A DNA stretch of 64,000 nucleotides from Erythrobacter aurantius (GTDB lineage Bacteria; Pseudomonadota; Alphaproteobacteria; Sphingomonadales; Sphingomonadaceae). Below are positions 43,976 to 54,030 of this stretch, piece by piece. The translations under genes and the position numbers were made by a program. The notes under the pieces were generated by a model, which had not been told where the DNA came from, did not search any database, and saw only the letters and a list, made by a program, of their open reading frames with translations. The stretch's first letter is position 1. Each line of letters opens with the position of its first letter. Location: positions 186,001 through 250,000 of the forward strand of contig NZ_CP090949.1 of the NCBI RefSeq assembly GCF_023823125.1. Reading direction: 5' to 3'.

Positions 43976-44932
43976 ATGCCCGACTTTTCTCCCACCCAAT
44001 ATGCTGTCCCGCTTTTCGTCGCGGCCGTCCTAGCCGAGATGGTTTGGGCGAGGTTTCGCCGCCCTGAAGCCTACGAGCCCATGGACACGCTTGTCAGCCT
44101 TGCATTCGGCCTCGGATCAACCGTCGCAGGTGCACTATTTGGCGGATTTGCGCTCTACCTCTTCATCGCGACATACGAGTATCGCCTGTTCGATTTCGGG
44201 CCTGAATGGTGGTCTGTCTGGTGGGCATGGCCGGTTTGCTTCGTTCTGGACGATCTGAAGTATTACTGGGTCCACCGCGCGGGGCATCGCATTCGCTGGA
44301 TGTGGGCAAGTCATGTGAACCACCATTCCAGCCAGCACTACAATCTTTCGACAGCGCTCAGGCAAAGCTGGACGGGCGCCTTTACCTTCGGGTTCCTCTT
44401 TGCCATTCCGCTCGTGCTGCTCGGATTTCACCCGGCGATGATCGCGATCTGTGGCGGGTTCAACCTCATCTACCAGTTCTGGATCCATACCGAGGCAATC
44501 GACAGGATGCCGCGCTGGTTCGAAGCGGTAATGAACACACCTTCTCACCACCGGGTCCATCATGCGACGAATCCCCGATATCTGGATCGAAACTATGCCG
44601 GGGTTTTCATTGTCTGGGACAAGATGTTCGGGACGTTCGAGCCGGAAACCAACGAGGAAAGAATCCGCTACGGAATTGTGAAGCAGCTGGGCAGCTTCAA
44701 CCTGCTGTGGTCGGTGTTCCATGAATGGATCGGGATGCTCGCCGATATCTGGCGCAGTCCCTGGAAGCACAAGTTGTCTTATCTCCTGCGGGAACCAGGC
44801 TGGACACACGACGGAAGCCGGGAAACATCGGACATGATCCGCGAAAGATGGCGCAAGAACATCGGGCGGTCCGCCGCGCCAAATTCAGTTGCACCCAGAA
44901 ACCCGATTGCAGGCCAAGGCGAAGCTGCCTAA
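43976..44932 (+). CDS. Fatty acid hydroxylase / sterol desaturase family protein
   Basis: A 318-residue membrane di-iron protein. Histidine boxes: YYWVHRAGHRIRW, SHVNHHSSQHYNL and PSHHRVHHATNPRY. The sequence resembles the alkylglycerol monooxygenase/sterol desaturase branch more than the 16.3 kb paralogue. Helices near 5-25, 40-60 and 135-165. It is followed 24 bases later by a GMC oxidoreductase gene, so the two could hydroxylate and then oxidise a lipid alcohol; that is inference. Confidence 0.87.
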   Translation: MPDFSPTQYAVPLFVAAVLAEMVWARFRRPEAYEPMDTLVSLAFGLGSTVAGALFGGFALYLFIATYEYRLFDFGPEWWSVWWAWPVCFVLDDLKYYWVHRAGHRIRWMWASHVNHHSSQHYNLSTALRQSWTGAFTFGFLFAIPLVLLGFHPAMIAICGGFNLIYQFWIHTEAIDRMPRWFEAVMNTPSHHRVHHATNPRYLDRNYAGVFIVWDKMFGTFEPETNEERIRYGIVKQLGSFNLLWSVFHEWIGMLADIWRSPWKHKLSYLLREPGWTHDGSRETSDMIRERWRKNIGRSAAPNSVAPRNPIAGQGEAA

Positions 44933-44956
44933 TCTCTCCCTCCAAGAGGAGAGATC

Positions 44957-46552
44957 ATGGAAAGTTTTGACTACATCGTCATTGGCGGTGGCAGTGGCGG
45001 CAGCGCGGCAGCGGGACGACTTGCCGTTGATGGAACACGCCGGGTATGCCTGATCGAAGCGGGCGGGCGGAATGACAATATTCTCATCAAGACCCCCGGC
45101 TTCATGCCCTTCATCCGCAATTCCTCGAACTACAAATACGAGACGGTGCCGCAAAAAGGATTGAACGGCCGGATCGGATACCAGCCGCGGGGCAAGGGGC
45201 TGGGCGGCTCATCAGCCATCAACGCGATGGTCTATATCCGCGGGCACAAGTGGGATTACGACAATTGGGCTGCACTCGGCTGCGACGGGTGGTCCTATGA
45301 TGACGTGCTGCCCTACTTCAAGAAGGCGGAATCGAACGAGCGCGGCGAAGATGCCTACCACGGCGCAGGTGGCCCCCTGTTCGTTTCGAACCAGCGATCT
45401 CCAAACCCGACCAGCCTCGCCTTCGTCGAAGCCGCTGCCGAATTGCAATTGCGCACAAACGACGATTTCAATGGAGAACGGCAGGAAGGCTTTGGCCTGT
45501 ATCAGGTCACTCAGCGCGATGGGGAACGCTGGTCTGCCGCGCGCGGCTATGTCGAACCGATCCGCGAGCAGGGGAATTTCGCGGTCCGCACCAACACTCT
45601 GGTCGAGCGGCTGGTGGTCGAACAAGGCCGTGTGACGGGCGTCATGGTGAGACGTGGCGGACGGTCGGAAATGCTCTATGCCCGGCGGGGCGTCATACTC
45701 TCGGCTGGCGCGTTCAATTCGCCTCAGATCCTGATGCTGTCCGGCATCGGGCCTGCCGAGCATCTCAAGCAACACGGCATCGATGTAGTGCTGGATCGCG
45801 CAGCTGTAGGCTCGAACCTGCAAGATCACATCGATTATGTATCGGGCTGGCAGACGACGTCTGATGTGCCAATCGGCGGAACGCTTAAGGGCACTCTCAA
45901 GATGGCCGGGGCAATCTTTGAACACAGGCGCAAACGCACCGGCGCGATGACCACCTGTTACGCTGAAGCAGGCGGCTTCTGGACCGTGATGCCGGCAAGC
46001 CCCGCCCCCGACGTGCAGTGGCATTTTGTACCCGCCGTGCTTGAAGACCACGGGCGCGAGAATGTGAAAGGCTATGGCTTTTCGCTCCACGCCTGCGTCC
46101 TTCGCCCCGAAAGTCGCGGTACAGTGCGGCTCGGATCGCGCGATATCGCGGCCGCACCTGTGATTGATCCCAACTTCCTTGATGATGATCGCGATATCGC
46201 CGTTCTGCGCGAAGGCGTGCGCCTGTCACACCGGATTGCCGACGCGCCTGCGCTGCAGGCGTTTGGGCCAACTGATCGTCACCCGGTCGATCTGAATGAC
46301 GATGCCGCGCTCGACGAACTGATCCGCAATCGCGCCGATACCGTCTATCACCCTGTTGGCACCTGCCGGATGGGAGCGGATGATGAAGCGGTGGTCGATC
46401 CCACGCTAAAGGTGCGCGGGCTGGACGGCCTGTGGATCGCCGATGCCAGTATCATGCCGCGCCTGGTAAGTGGCAATACCAACGCTCCCAGCATCATGAT
46501 CGGAGAGCGCTGCGCCGATTTCGTGAAAGCTGCCGAGACGGTTCCCGCCTGA
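44957..46552 (+). CDS. GMC family FAD-dependent alcohol oxidoreductase
   Basis: A 531-residue flavoprotein of the glucose-methanol-choline family. FAD-binding YIVIGGGSGGSAAAGRLA at residue 6, GMC signature 1 GKGLGGSSAINAMVYIRG, signature 2 GAFNSPQILMLSGIGP, and the C-terminal active site HPVGTCRMGADDEAVVD plus DASIMPRLVSGNTNAPSIMI. Typical substrates are alcohols such as choline or long-chain alcohols; not determined. No signal peptide. GAGGAGAG precedes ATG. Confidence 0.92.
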   Translation: MESFDYIVIGGGSGGSAAAGRLAVDGTRRVCLIEAGGRNDNILIKTPGFMPFIRNSSNYKYETVPQKGLNGRIGYQPRGKGLGGSSAINAMVYIRGHKWDYDNWAALGCDGWSYDDVLPYFKKAESNERGEDAYHGAGGPLFVSNQRSPNPTSLAFVEAAAELQLRTNDDFNGERQEGFGLYQVTQRDGERWSAARGYVEPIREQGNFAVRTNTLVERLVVEQGRVTGVMVRRGGRSEMLYARRGVILSAGAFNSPQILMLSGIGPAEHLKQHGIDVVLDRAAVGSNLQDHIDYVSGWQTTSDVPIGGTLKGTLKMAGAIFEHRRKRTGAMTTCYAEAGGFWTVMPASPAPDVQWHFVPAVLEDHGRENVKGYGFSLHACVLRPESRGTVRLGSRDIAAAPVIDPNFLDDDRDIAVLREGVRLSHRIADAPALQAFGPTDRHPVDLNDDAALDELIRNRADTVYHPVGTCRMGADDEAVVDPTLKVRGLDGLWIADASIMPRLVSGNTNAPSIMIGERCADFVKAAETVPA

Positions 46553-46553
46553 C

Positions 46554-46586
46554 AAAAAAGGGGCCGAAGCACGCTGGCTCCGGCCC
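46554..46586. terminator. Bidirectional terminator between GMC and amtB genes
   Basis: GGGCCGAAGC (46561-46570) pairs with GCTCCGGCCC (46577-46586), one mismatch. The A-run at 46554-46559 is a T-run on the minus strand, so it terminates amtB; the plus-strand gene ends just before it. Confidence 0.7.
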
Positions 46587-46674
46587 ATTGTCAGTCTATT
46601 CGTTCGCAGGAGGAACGTCGGTTGGTGGGGAAAGGGGAAGAGGAGAGAGAAACCTTCCCCCACCAAACTGTTGA

Positions 46675-48012
46675 TCAGTTGTAGGCGCGCTCGCCGTGTT
46701 CGGCAATGTCGAGACCATCAACTTCAGTCTCTTCGTCAACACGCAGGCCGATCGTCAGCTTGACTGCATAGGCGGCGATCAGAGTACCGATGCCGGCCCA
46801 GGCAATCGTCACGAGGACGCTGAAGATCTGGACCCACAGCTGGTCACCCAGCGGCGTCGAACCATCGCCAGGGCCAGCGAGGAACGGCTGGTAGACCACC
46901 GCGGTGCCAATGGCGCCGACGATACCGCCGATCCCGTGGATGCCGAAAGCATCGAGCGAGTCATCATAGCCGAACTTCGTCTTCACCTTGGCGACGAAGA
47001 AGTAGCAGACCGCCGACGACAGAATACCGAGCAGGATCGCGCCGAACGGACCGCTGTTACCAGCTGCCGGGGTCACCGCGACGAGACCGGCGATCACGCC
47101 CGAGCAAAAGCCCAGTGCCGAACCCTTGTGGCCCGCTGCACGCTCGATCACCATCCAGGTCAGTGCACCTGCCGCAGTGGCCACAAATGTGTTGATCATG
47201 GCAAGGCCTGCCGATCCGTCTGCTTCCAGCGCCGACCCGGCGTTGAAGCCGAACCAGCCCACCCACAGCAGACCCGTACCGACCATGGTCAGCGTGAGGC
47301 TGTGCGGCATCATCGGCTCTTGCGGCCAACCGCGACGCTTGCCGAGCAGGTAAGCGAGCACGAGACCGGACACACCAGCATTGATGTGAACCACGGTGCC
47401 ACCGGCGAAGTCCAGCGCGCCATCTTCGAACAGAAGACCACCACCGGCCCATACCATGTGGGCAATCGGGAAATAGACGATGGTAAGCCAGATCGGCACG
47501 AACATCATCGTCGCGCTGAACTTCATACGCTCTGCGGTGGCGCCAAGGATAAGCGCAGCCGTGATCGCGGCGAAGGTCATCTGGAAGCTGATGAAGACAT
47601 ATTTGCTGATGACTTCATCGGTGAAGGTCGCAGCGGTGCTGCTGGCATCGGTTCCGGCGAGGAAATAGCTGCCCCCGCTGATGAACAGGCCAAGCGTGCC
47701 TTCGTAAGTGGTATCGCCGAAGGCCAGCGAATAACCCCACATGACCCAGATCAGCATTGCCAATGCGGCGGTGGCGCCGATCTGCGTCATGGTCGAAAGC
47801 ATGTTCTTCGAGCGCGTCAGACCGCCGTAGAACAGCGCCAGGCCCGGCAGGATCATCAGCAGAACGAGGATCGTTGCGGTCATCATCCAGGCGTTGTTGC
47901 CGGGATTGGGCACCGCCGCCGCAGCCTCAGCAGCAGGGGCTGCCAGAGCAGGCTGCGCGATCATCACCGCGCCCGCGCCCATGGCGGCCAATTTCGAGAA
48001 GAATAGTTTCAT
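46675..48012 (-). CDS. amtB: Ammonium transporter
   Basis: A 445-residue membrane channel for ammonium/ammonia with cleaved N-terminal signal (KLFFSKLAAMGAGAVMIAQPALA ends in ALAAP) and eleven helices. Family segments: PGLALFYGGLTRSKNMLSTM, DFAGGTVVHINAGVSGLV with the pore histidine, and GIHGIGGIVGAIGTAV with the second. The PII gene glnK is 18 bases upstream, the classical pair. PII blocks the channel when nitrogen is plentiful. Probably regulated via the upstream sigma54 promoter. Confidence 0.96.
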   Translation of the reverse strand: MKLFFSKLAAMGAGAVMIAQPALAAPAAEAAAAVPNPGNNAWMMTATILVLLMILPGLALFYGGLTRSKNMLSTMTQIGATAALAMLIWVMWGYSLAFGDTTYEGTLGLFISGGSYFLAGTDASSTAATFTDEVISKYVFISFQMTFAAITAALILGATAERMKFSATMMFVPIWLTIVYFPIAHMVWAGGGLLFEDGALDFAGGTVVHINAGVSGLVLAYLLGKRRGWPQEPMMPHSLTLTMVGTGLLWVGWFGFNAGSALEADGSAGLAMINTFVATAAGALTWMVIERAAGHKGSALGFCSGVIAGLVAVTPAAGNSGPFGAILLGILSSAVCYFFVAKVKTKFGYDDSLDAFGIHGIGGIVGAIGTAVVYQPFLAGPGDGSTPLGDQLWVQIFSVLVTIAWAGIGTLIAAYAVKLTIGLRVDEETEVDGLDIAEHGERAYN

Positions 48013-48030
48013 CGGTTTGGTCCCCTTGTC

Positions 48031-48384
<354 letters not shown>

Positions 48385-48416
48385 CTATGCCGGCGGATCC
48401 GGCTCCCAACGGTTAA

Positions 48417-48431
48417 GCAAGGGGCGTGCCA
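48417..48431 (-). promoter_or_regulatory. Sigma54 promoter of glnK-amtB
   Basis: On the minus strand TGGCACGCCCCTTGC matches the consensus TGGCACG-N4-TTGC exactly in the -24 GG and -12 GC positions. It is 48 bases upstream of the glnK start. Confidence 0.85.
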
Positions 48432-48481
48432 TATTTCTGAAACACGCCTTCCGCAGCGGAATCAGGACATTTCTTCGCACC

Positions 48482-48499
48482 TGCACAATCGTGTGTGCA
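48482..48499. promoter_or_regulatory. NtrC-like enhancer site
   Basis: TGCACA and TGTGCA (48482-48487, 48494-48499) form an inverted repeat with a six-base spacer, similar to NtrC sites (five-base spacer). Position about 50 bases upstream of the sigma54 promoter is right for an enhancer, but the spacing is off by one. Confidence 0.45.
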
Positions 48500-48590
48500 C
48501 AAAATTTAATCTTTTGGTTACATTTTGGGCAGGGTCAGCCAATTTGTTGCAGGAAGAGCCGGGTTCCCTGACATTTTCTGGCGTCAGGAT

Positions 48591-49160
48591 TCACTCGCCA
48601 GCAATATAGCGCGCGGTGGGCCGCGTCGGCAGCCCGTCGATGCTGCTGGTGCGCTTCGCCATTTTGGCCTCCCATTCGGCAGGATCGCTGTTGCCATGAT
48701 ACTTCTTGAGCGTATCGCGTTCAACCTCGAAGCTCATGAAAGGCACGCCCCACCCGCAGCTTGTCTGAACGCTTTCGATCTCAATCACGAAGATCTGACG
48801 GGTACCCGGCAACAGGGTAAAATGCCCGGCCAGATCATCCCACTCATCATCCTGAGGCAGCACGGGCCGCCCCTTGCCATAGATGCGCAGAATAAGGGCC
48901 GGCTGCTGGAAATTGCAGAACATGATCGTGATCCGCCCGGCATCTGCCTGCGGAGCGACAAGGTGGGCGTGCGTCTCATTTCCCGAGCCGCCCAGATCCA
49001 GATAGGCGACCCGACCCGGCCCTAGAACCCGAAAGGCGTCATAACCCTTCGGGCTGAGGTTGATCCGGCCATCGGCGGCGGCCGTCGCGACAAAGAAAAG
49101 TGGCTGCTGTTCGATCATCGCCACATGCTTGGGCTCTAGCGCTTTGAAGAAATCGGACAT
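48591..49160 (-). CDS. Pyridoxamine 5'-phosphate oxidase-like FMN protein
   Basis: A 189-residue protein of the PNPOx-like split barrel superfamily. Family pattern: LFFVATAAADGRINLSPKGY near residue 21, FRVLGPGRVAYLDLGGSGNE, and ITIMFCNFQQPALILRIYGK. Members often act as F420 or FMN-dependent oxidoreductases; this one is not PdxH. ATG at 49160 chosen because the longer frame to 49649 overlaps the alpha/beta hydrolase gene in another frame. It is downstream of that hydrolase by 20 bases on the same strand. Confidence 0.8.
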   Translation of the reverse strand: MSDFFKALEPKHVAMIEQQPLFFVATAAADGRINLSPKGYDAFRVLGPGRVAYLDLGGSGNETHAHLVAPQADAGRITIMFCNFQQPALILRIYGKGRPVLPQDDEWDDLAGHFTLLPGTRQIFVIEIESVQTSCGWGVPFMSFEVERDTLKKYHGNSDPAEWEAKMAKRTSSIDGLPTRPTARYIAGE

Positions 49161-49180
49161 GTGGGCTGCTCCAGCAAAAG

Positions 49181-50062
49181 TCAGAGAAAATCGCGCAACA
49201 CCGCGATGAAGCGATCGAACTGATCGTGATGGAGCCAGTGCCCCGCCTTCTCGAACTCGATCACTTTCGCTGTCTTGAAGTGGCGGATACGACCATCCTT
49301 TTCCGGATTGGACGCCCAGCTGTCTGCGCCATAGAGCAGCAGTGTCGGGCAGGTGATCGCGCCCCATGTCGCCTCGATGAATTCGTCTGCAACATCCTCG
49401 ACGCCCCAGACATTCAGGTGCGGGTCGAATTTCCAGCTGTAGGTGCCGTCTTCGTTGCGGTTCACGCCATGGATTGTCAGATGCCGCGCCTGATCCTCGG
49501 TCAGATAGGAATTCTCCTCGATCATCCGGGCAAAGGCGGCTTCGATGCTGTCGTATTTCCGAGGGGTGCGGCCAGCGGCGGAACGCTTCTTCTCGATCCA
49601 TTCGCGCATGCGCTCTGGGTAAGGGGTCGCCCTTTGCTTGTCGCGCCATTCGGGCGATGGCCCCAGCCCTTCGATCGCGACCAGCTTCGTCACCATTTCG
49701 GGGAACATGCCCGCATAGCGCAATGCGACGTTGCCCCCCATCGAATGGGACACAATGCGAACCGGCCCGACGCCAAGCTGATGGATCAACTGGGCCAGAT
49801 CATAGACCATGTCGCCCGCGGAGTAGTTGCCGTCGGATACCCAATCGCTGTCGCCGTGCCCACGGTGGTCCATGGCAATGACGTGATAGTCCTCGCGCAA
49901 GGCCTCTGCGGTCCAGTCCCAGCTGCGCGCGTGATCGCGCCCGCCATGGACCAGCACGAGCGGCGGCTTACCGCGTCCGCCCCAATCCTCGTAATTGAGA
50001 CGCAGGCGCTGCGAGATGAAGGTTTGCGATGTCGGGCCGGATGAAGGGGTATGTGCGTTCAT
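49181..50062 (-). CDS. Alpha/beta hydrolase
   Basis: A 293-residue alpha/beta hydrolase. Oxyanion segment PLVLVHGGRDHARSW, DHRGHGDSDW, nucleophile serine in IVSHSMGGNVALRY, acid LLLYGADSWAS, and the catalytic histidine in FEKAGHWLHHDQF. It resembles epoxide hydrolase/lactonase-type proteins; substrate unknown. ATG at 50062 chosen; the extension to 50098 lacks a ribosome site. Downstream of prfC by 38 bases in reverse order: prfC ends at 50101. Confidence 0.87.
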   Translation of the reverse strand: MNAHTPSSGPTSQTFISQRLRLNYEDWGGRGKPPLVLVHGGRDHARSWDWTAEALREDYHVIAMDHRGHGDSDWVSDGNYSAGDMVYDLAQLIHQLGVGPVRIVSHSMGGNVALRYAGMFPEMVTKLVAIEGLGPSPEWRDKQRATPYPERMREWIEKKRSAAGRTPRKYDSIEAAFARMIEENSYLTEDQARHLTIHGVNRNEDGTYSWKFDPHLNVWGVEDVADEFIEATWGAITCPTLLLYGADSWASNPEKDGRIRHFKTAKVIEFEKAGHWLHHDQFDRFIAVLRDFL

Positions 50063-50100
50063 GGCAATGGCTTTGCCGCGAACCGCTGCGCCTCGCAACC

Positions 50101-51621
50101 TTACCTTTCCTTCGTCGCCGAAAAGGTTAGGTCAGGGTTCTTTTCCATCTGGTAGTTCACGTCCCACGGGCTTTTCGCCATGAACACCAGATCACCATCG
50201 CGGTCGCGGGCAAGATTGGCTCGGTTGAAGCTCTCGAACTCGTTGAGCGCCTTCTCATCGCCCTTCAGCCAACGCGCGGTGGCAAATGGCGATGCCTCAA
50301 GCGCGGCTTCCACCTTGTATTCCGCCTCCAGCCTGGAGATCAGAACTTCGAGCTGAAGCTGCCCGACCACGCCGACAATGTGGCTCGCACCAATCTCCGG
50401 ATAGAAAACCTGGATCACGCCCTCTTCGGACAGGTCATCCAGCGCCTTCCTCAACTGCTTGGTCTTGGTCGGGTCCTTCAGCTGGACCCGCCGCAGGATT
50501 TCGGGGGCGAAGTTGGGCAGGCCGGTAAAGCGCACCTGATTCCGCTCGGACAAGGTATCGCCCACCCTCAAGGTGCCATGGTTCGGAATCCCGATGATGT
50601 CGCCCGCTTCGGCGGTGTCCGCAATCTCGCGATCCTGCGCGAAAAACAGGATCGGCGAATGCACCGCGATCGGCTTGCCCAGTCCACTGGGCGTCAGCTT
50701 CATGCCGCGTTTGAACGTGCCCGACACCTGACGCATGAAGGCAATGCGATCTCGGTGGTTCGGGTCCATATTGGCCTGCACCTTGAAGATGAAGCCGGTG
50801 ACTTCGTCGCGGGTGGGCGGGATCTGCTCTTCACCCGCAGGCTGCGGACGCGGCGGCGGAGCGAAACGGGCAATCGCCTCTATCAGCTCGGTCACGCCGA
50901 AATTCTTCAATGCCGACCCGAAGTACACCGGGGTCAGATCGCCGTTGCGGTACGCTTCAAGGTCGAATTCGGGATAGCCGACCTGAGCCAGCTCGATTTC
51001 CTCGGCATATTCTTCAGGGATGGCGGGATCGCTGTCTCGCTTGCCCAGAAACTCCTTCGACGGGCCTTCGGGACGGCTTACTTCGCCCGAAGCGAAGTCC
51101 AGCAGGCCCTCGAACTGGCCGCCCATGCCGATCGGCCACATCTGCGGGCTGACGTCGAGCGCGAGCATGTCCGCAACCTCGTCCAGCGTCTCGAACGGAT
51201 CGCGGCCCTCACGGTCGACCTTGTTGACGAAGGTGATGATCGGAACCGAACGCAGGCGGCACACCTCGAACAGCTTGCGGGTCTGCGGCTCGATCCCCTT
51301 GGCCGCGTCAATCACCATCACCGCGCTGTCGACGGCCGTCAGCGTGCGGTAAGTGTCTTCCGAGAAGTCCTCGTGACCTGGTGTGTCCAGCAGGTTGAAG
51401 GTCACGCCCTCGCGCTCGAAAGTCATCACTGACGAAGTGACCGAGATGCCGCGCTGTTGCTCGATCTTCATCCAGTCCGACCGCGCACGCCGCGCCGCAC
51501 CGCGCGCCTTGACCTCACCGGCCAGGTGGATCGCGCCGCCCTGCAGCAGCAGCTTTTCCGTCAGCGTGGTCTTGCCCGCATCAGGGTGCGAAATGATCGC
51601 GAAAGTTCTTCTGTTTGACAT
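50101..51621 (-). CDS. prfC: Peptide chain release factor 3
   Basis: A 506-residue translational GTPase that recycles release factors RF1 and RF2. G1 is SHPDAGKTTLTEKLL, G2 region RGISVTSS, G3 LDTPGHEDFSED, G4 ITFVNKVDREGRDPFE. Homologous to E. coli RF3 (529 residues). C-terminal domain includes FEVELDRLEAEYKVE-like segment (here VLISRLEAEYKVEAAL). Starts 18 bases from the pheT end on the same strand; likely part of one leftward unit. Confidence 0.94.
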   Translation of the reverse strand: MSNRRTFAIISHPDAGKTTLTEKLLLQGGAIHLAGEVKARGAARRARSDWMKIEQQRGISVTSSVMTFEREGVTFNLLDTPGHEDFSEDTYRTLTAVDSAVMVIDAAKGIEPQTRKLFEVCRLRSVPIITFVNKVDREGRDPFETLDEVADMLALDVSPQMWPIGMGGQFEGLLDFASGEVSRPEGPSKEFLGKRDSDPAIPEEYAEEIELAQVGYPEFDLEAYRNGDLTPVYFGSALKNFGVTELIEAIARFAPPPRPQPAGEEQIPPTRDEVTGFIFKVQANMDPNHRDRIAFMRQVSGTFKRGMKLTPSGLGKPIAVHSPILFFAQDREIADTAEAGDIIGIPNHGTLRVGDTLSERNQVRFTGLPNFAPEILRRVQLKDPTKTKQLRKALDDLSEEGVIQVFYPEIGASHIVGVVGQLQLEVLISRLEAEYKVEAALEASPFATARWLKGDEKALNEFESFNRANLARDRDGDLVFMAKSPWDVNYQMEKNPDLTFSATKER

Positions 51622-51639
51622 GGCAATCAGGCCACAGCG

Positions 51640-54030
51640 TCAGCCGCGCAGCTCTGCCCCCAGCTTTGCCGCTGCGGCGATCACATTGTCGGCGATCCCC
51701 TTCAACTCGGCATCCTTGAAGCTTTTTTCCTGCGGCTGCAGCGTGACTTCGATTGCGAGCGATTTCTTGCCCTCGGGCAGATTGCCGCCCGTAAAAACAT
51801 CGAAGACGCGAGCGGCGGTGATGTTCGCCTTGTCGCTTCCGCGAACTGCCTTGAGCAGGTCTTCGGCGGCAAGGTTTGCATCGACCACGAAGGCGAAATC
51901 GCGGGTCACGGGCTGGAGCGCGGGCGGGGTGAAGCCGGGGCGCGCAAAGCTGGCGCCACCCTTCTTCGCCGGAATCGCGTCGAGGAACAGTTCGACCGCC
52001 GCGACCGGGCCATCCATGTCGAACGCCTTGAGCGTCGCCGGGTGCAGCATGCCGAAGCGTGCAAGCACATTCTTGGGGCCGAGCCGCAAGGTGGCCGATT
52101 GGCCGGGGTGGAACTGATCGCCCGCTTCGCCCATCACCATCAGGTTCGCCACCGGCGCGCCAGCCGCCTCCAGCAGCGTTATTGCCTCAGCTTTGGCATC
52201 ATAGGCGTCGAAAGCCGCAGCCTTCCCGGTCGCCCAGCCGCGCTGCGCCTTTTCACCGGCCAGCACCACACCCAAGGTCGGGCGTTCATCGCTCATCCCG
52301 TCCTTGGCCCGAAAATAGCGCCGCCCCAATTCGAACAACCGGGTTGTATCGGCACCGCGATCCGCATTGCGCTTTGCCGCGAGCAGCAGGCCGGGGATGA
52401 GCGAGGGGCGCATCACCTTCATGTCTTCGCTGATCGGGTTGTCGAGCTTCCACAGATCATCGGCAGCGCTGAAATGCTCCGCGGCATCCTCGGGAAGGAA
52501 TGACCATGTGATTGCTTCGTTCAGACCGCTTCCGGCCGCTGCGCGGCGCAGCTTGCGCTCCAGCATCTGCTGCGCGGTCGCAGTCGGACGGGCAACACCG
52601 TCCACGCGCGGCAAGGGCACGCTTTCGACCTTATCGAGCCCGTGGATACGAACCACTTCCTCAACCAGATCGGCAGGCCCCTCGATATCGTGGCGGCGCA
52701 ACGGGCAGGTTACCTGCCAATCCGCATCAACGGTGAAGTCGAGGCTTTCGAGAATGCGGCGCTGTTCGTCCTCGGCCACTTGGACACCGCCCAAACGGGT
52801 GGTGAGCATGGGGTCGAACTTGACCACCTTCGGCTCGGCAGGAGGAGTGCCGGCCTGCACCGCTTCGCTTGCCACTCCTCCGGCGAGCTCGACGATCAGG
52901 CCAGTCAGCAGATCAAGCCCGTCTTCGAGGAAGGCTGGATCGACGCCGCGCTCAAACCGGGTCCGCGCATCAGACGCAAGGCCCAGCTTGCGCCCCGTCA
53001 CGCCAATGCGCGCCGGATCGAAATAGGCGATTTCCAGCAGCAGATCGGTCGTATCCTCGGACACGCCCGAATTCTCGCCGCCCATGATCCCGGCGATATC
53101 GTGGACTTCTTCGTCGTCCGCGATCACCACCATGCTGTCATCCAGCGTGTAGGTCTTCTCATTGAGCGCCAGCACCTGCTCACCTGGCTTTGCACGCCGG
53201 GCAACAACTGCTCCATGCAGCTTCGCCAAATCATAGGCGTGTGCCGGACGACCAAAGGCGAGCATCAGGTAGTTGGTGAGGTCTACCAGCAACGATATCG
53301 GCCGCTGCCCCGCGCTCTTGAGCCGCGCCTGAAGCCATTCGGGCGAGGGGCCGTTCTTCACGCCTTTCACGACCCGGCCCCGGAACGCCGGGCACCCTTC
53401 GGGATCGTCGGTGCGGATTTCGACCGGGCAGGCACCCGATGCTTCGAATGCCGGAATGGCGATGGGCTTCAACGTGCCCAATCCCGCTGCGGCAAGATCA
53501 CGGGCGATACCATAAACGCCCATGCAATCCGGGCGGTTGGGCGTGATCGCCACGTCAATCACCGGCGATGAGCCGTGATAATCGGCAAAGCTGTGCCCGA
53601 CTGGCGCGTCATCCGGCAATTCGATGATGCCGTCATGCTCGTCGCCAAGTTCGAGCTCGCGCACCGAACACATCATGCCGTTGGATTCGACGCCGCGAAT
53701 GGCGCTCTTGCGCAGCTCCATTCCGTTGGCTGGCACGACCGCCCCCGGCAGGCCTTGCACACCCTTCATCCCGGCACGCGCATTGGGCGCTCCGCAAACC
53801 ACCTGCAGCGGATCGCCTTCCCCGGTATCGACCGTGAGGACCTGCAATTTGTCGGCATCGGGATGCGGGGCCGCAGTCAGAACCTTGGCTACGCGGAAGC
53901 CCGCCAGCCGTTCTGCCGGATCCTCGACCCCTTCCACTTCCAGCCCGATCGCGTTGAGCGTATCGAGGATCTGCTGCAGCGATGCCTCGGTTTCGAGGTG
54001 ATCCTTGAGCCATGTCAGCGAGAACTTCAT
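51640..54030 (-). CDS. pheT: Phenylalanyl-tRNA synthetase beta subunit
   Basis: A 796-residue beta subunit. N-terminal [20 protein letters not shown], tRNA-binding domain [17 protein letters not shown] near residue 76, B3/B4 editing domain ([19 protein letters not shown]), and C-terminal anticodon-binding FDX-ACB domain ([18 protein letters not shown]). Overlaps pheS by four bases. It loads phenylalanine with the alpha subunit. Confidence 0.96.
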   Translation of the reverse strand: MKFSLTWLKDHLETEASLQQILDTLNAIGLEVEGVEDPAERLAGFRVAKVLTAAPHPDADKLQVLTVDTGEGDPLQVVCGAPNARAGMKGVQGLPGAVVPANGMELRKSAIRGVESNGMMCSVRELELGDEHDGIIELPDDAPVGHSFADYHGSSPVIDVAITPNRPDCMGVYGIARDLAAAGLGTLKPIAIPAFEASGACPVEIRTDDPEGCPAFRGRVVKGVKNGPSPEWLQARLKSAGQRPISLLVDLTNYLMLAFGRPAHAYDLAKLHGAVVARRAKPGEQVLALNEKTYTLDDSMVVIADDEEVHDIAGIMGGENSGVSEDTTDLLLEIAYFDPARIGVTGRKLGLASDARTRFERGVDPAFLEDGLDLLTGLIVELAGGVASEAVQAGTPPAEPKVVKFDPMLTTRLGGVQVAEDEQRRILESLDFTVDADWQVTCPLRRHDIEGPADLVEEVVRIHGLDKVESVPLPRVDGVARPTATAQQMLERKLRRAAAGSGLNEAITWSFLPEDAAEHFSAADDLWKLDNPISEDMKVMRPSLIPGLLLAAKRNADRGADTTRLFELGRRYFRAKDGMSDERPTLGVVLAGEKAQRGWATGKAAAFDAYDAKAEAITLLEAAGAPVANLMVMGEAGDQFHPGQSATLRLGPKNVLARFGMLHPATLKAFDMDGPVAAVELFLDAIPAKKGGASFARPGFTPPALQPVTRDFAFVVDANLAAEDLLKAVRGSDKANITAARVFDVFTGGNLPEGKKSLAIEVTLQPQEKSFKDAELKGIADNVIAAAAKLGAELRG

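Noticed and set aside
49161..49649. Extended N-terminus of the pyridoxamine-oxidase-like gene
   Set aside because: The extra part overlaps the alpha/beta hydrolase gene in another frame and has no family similarity.
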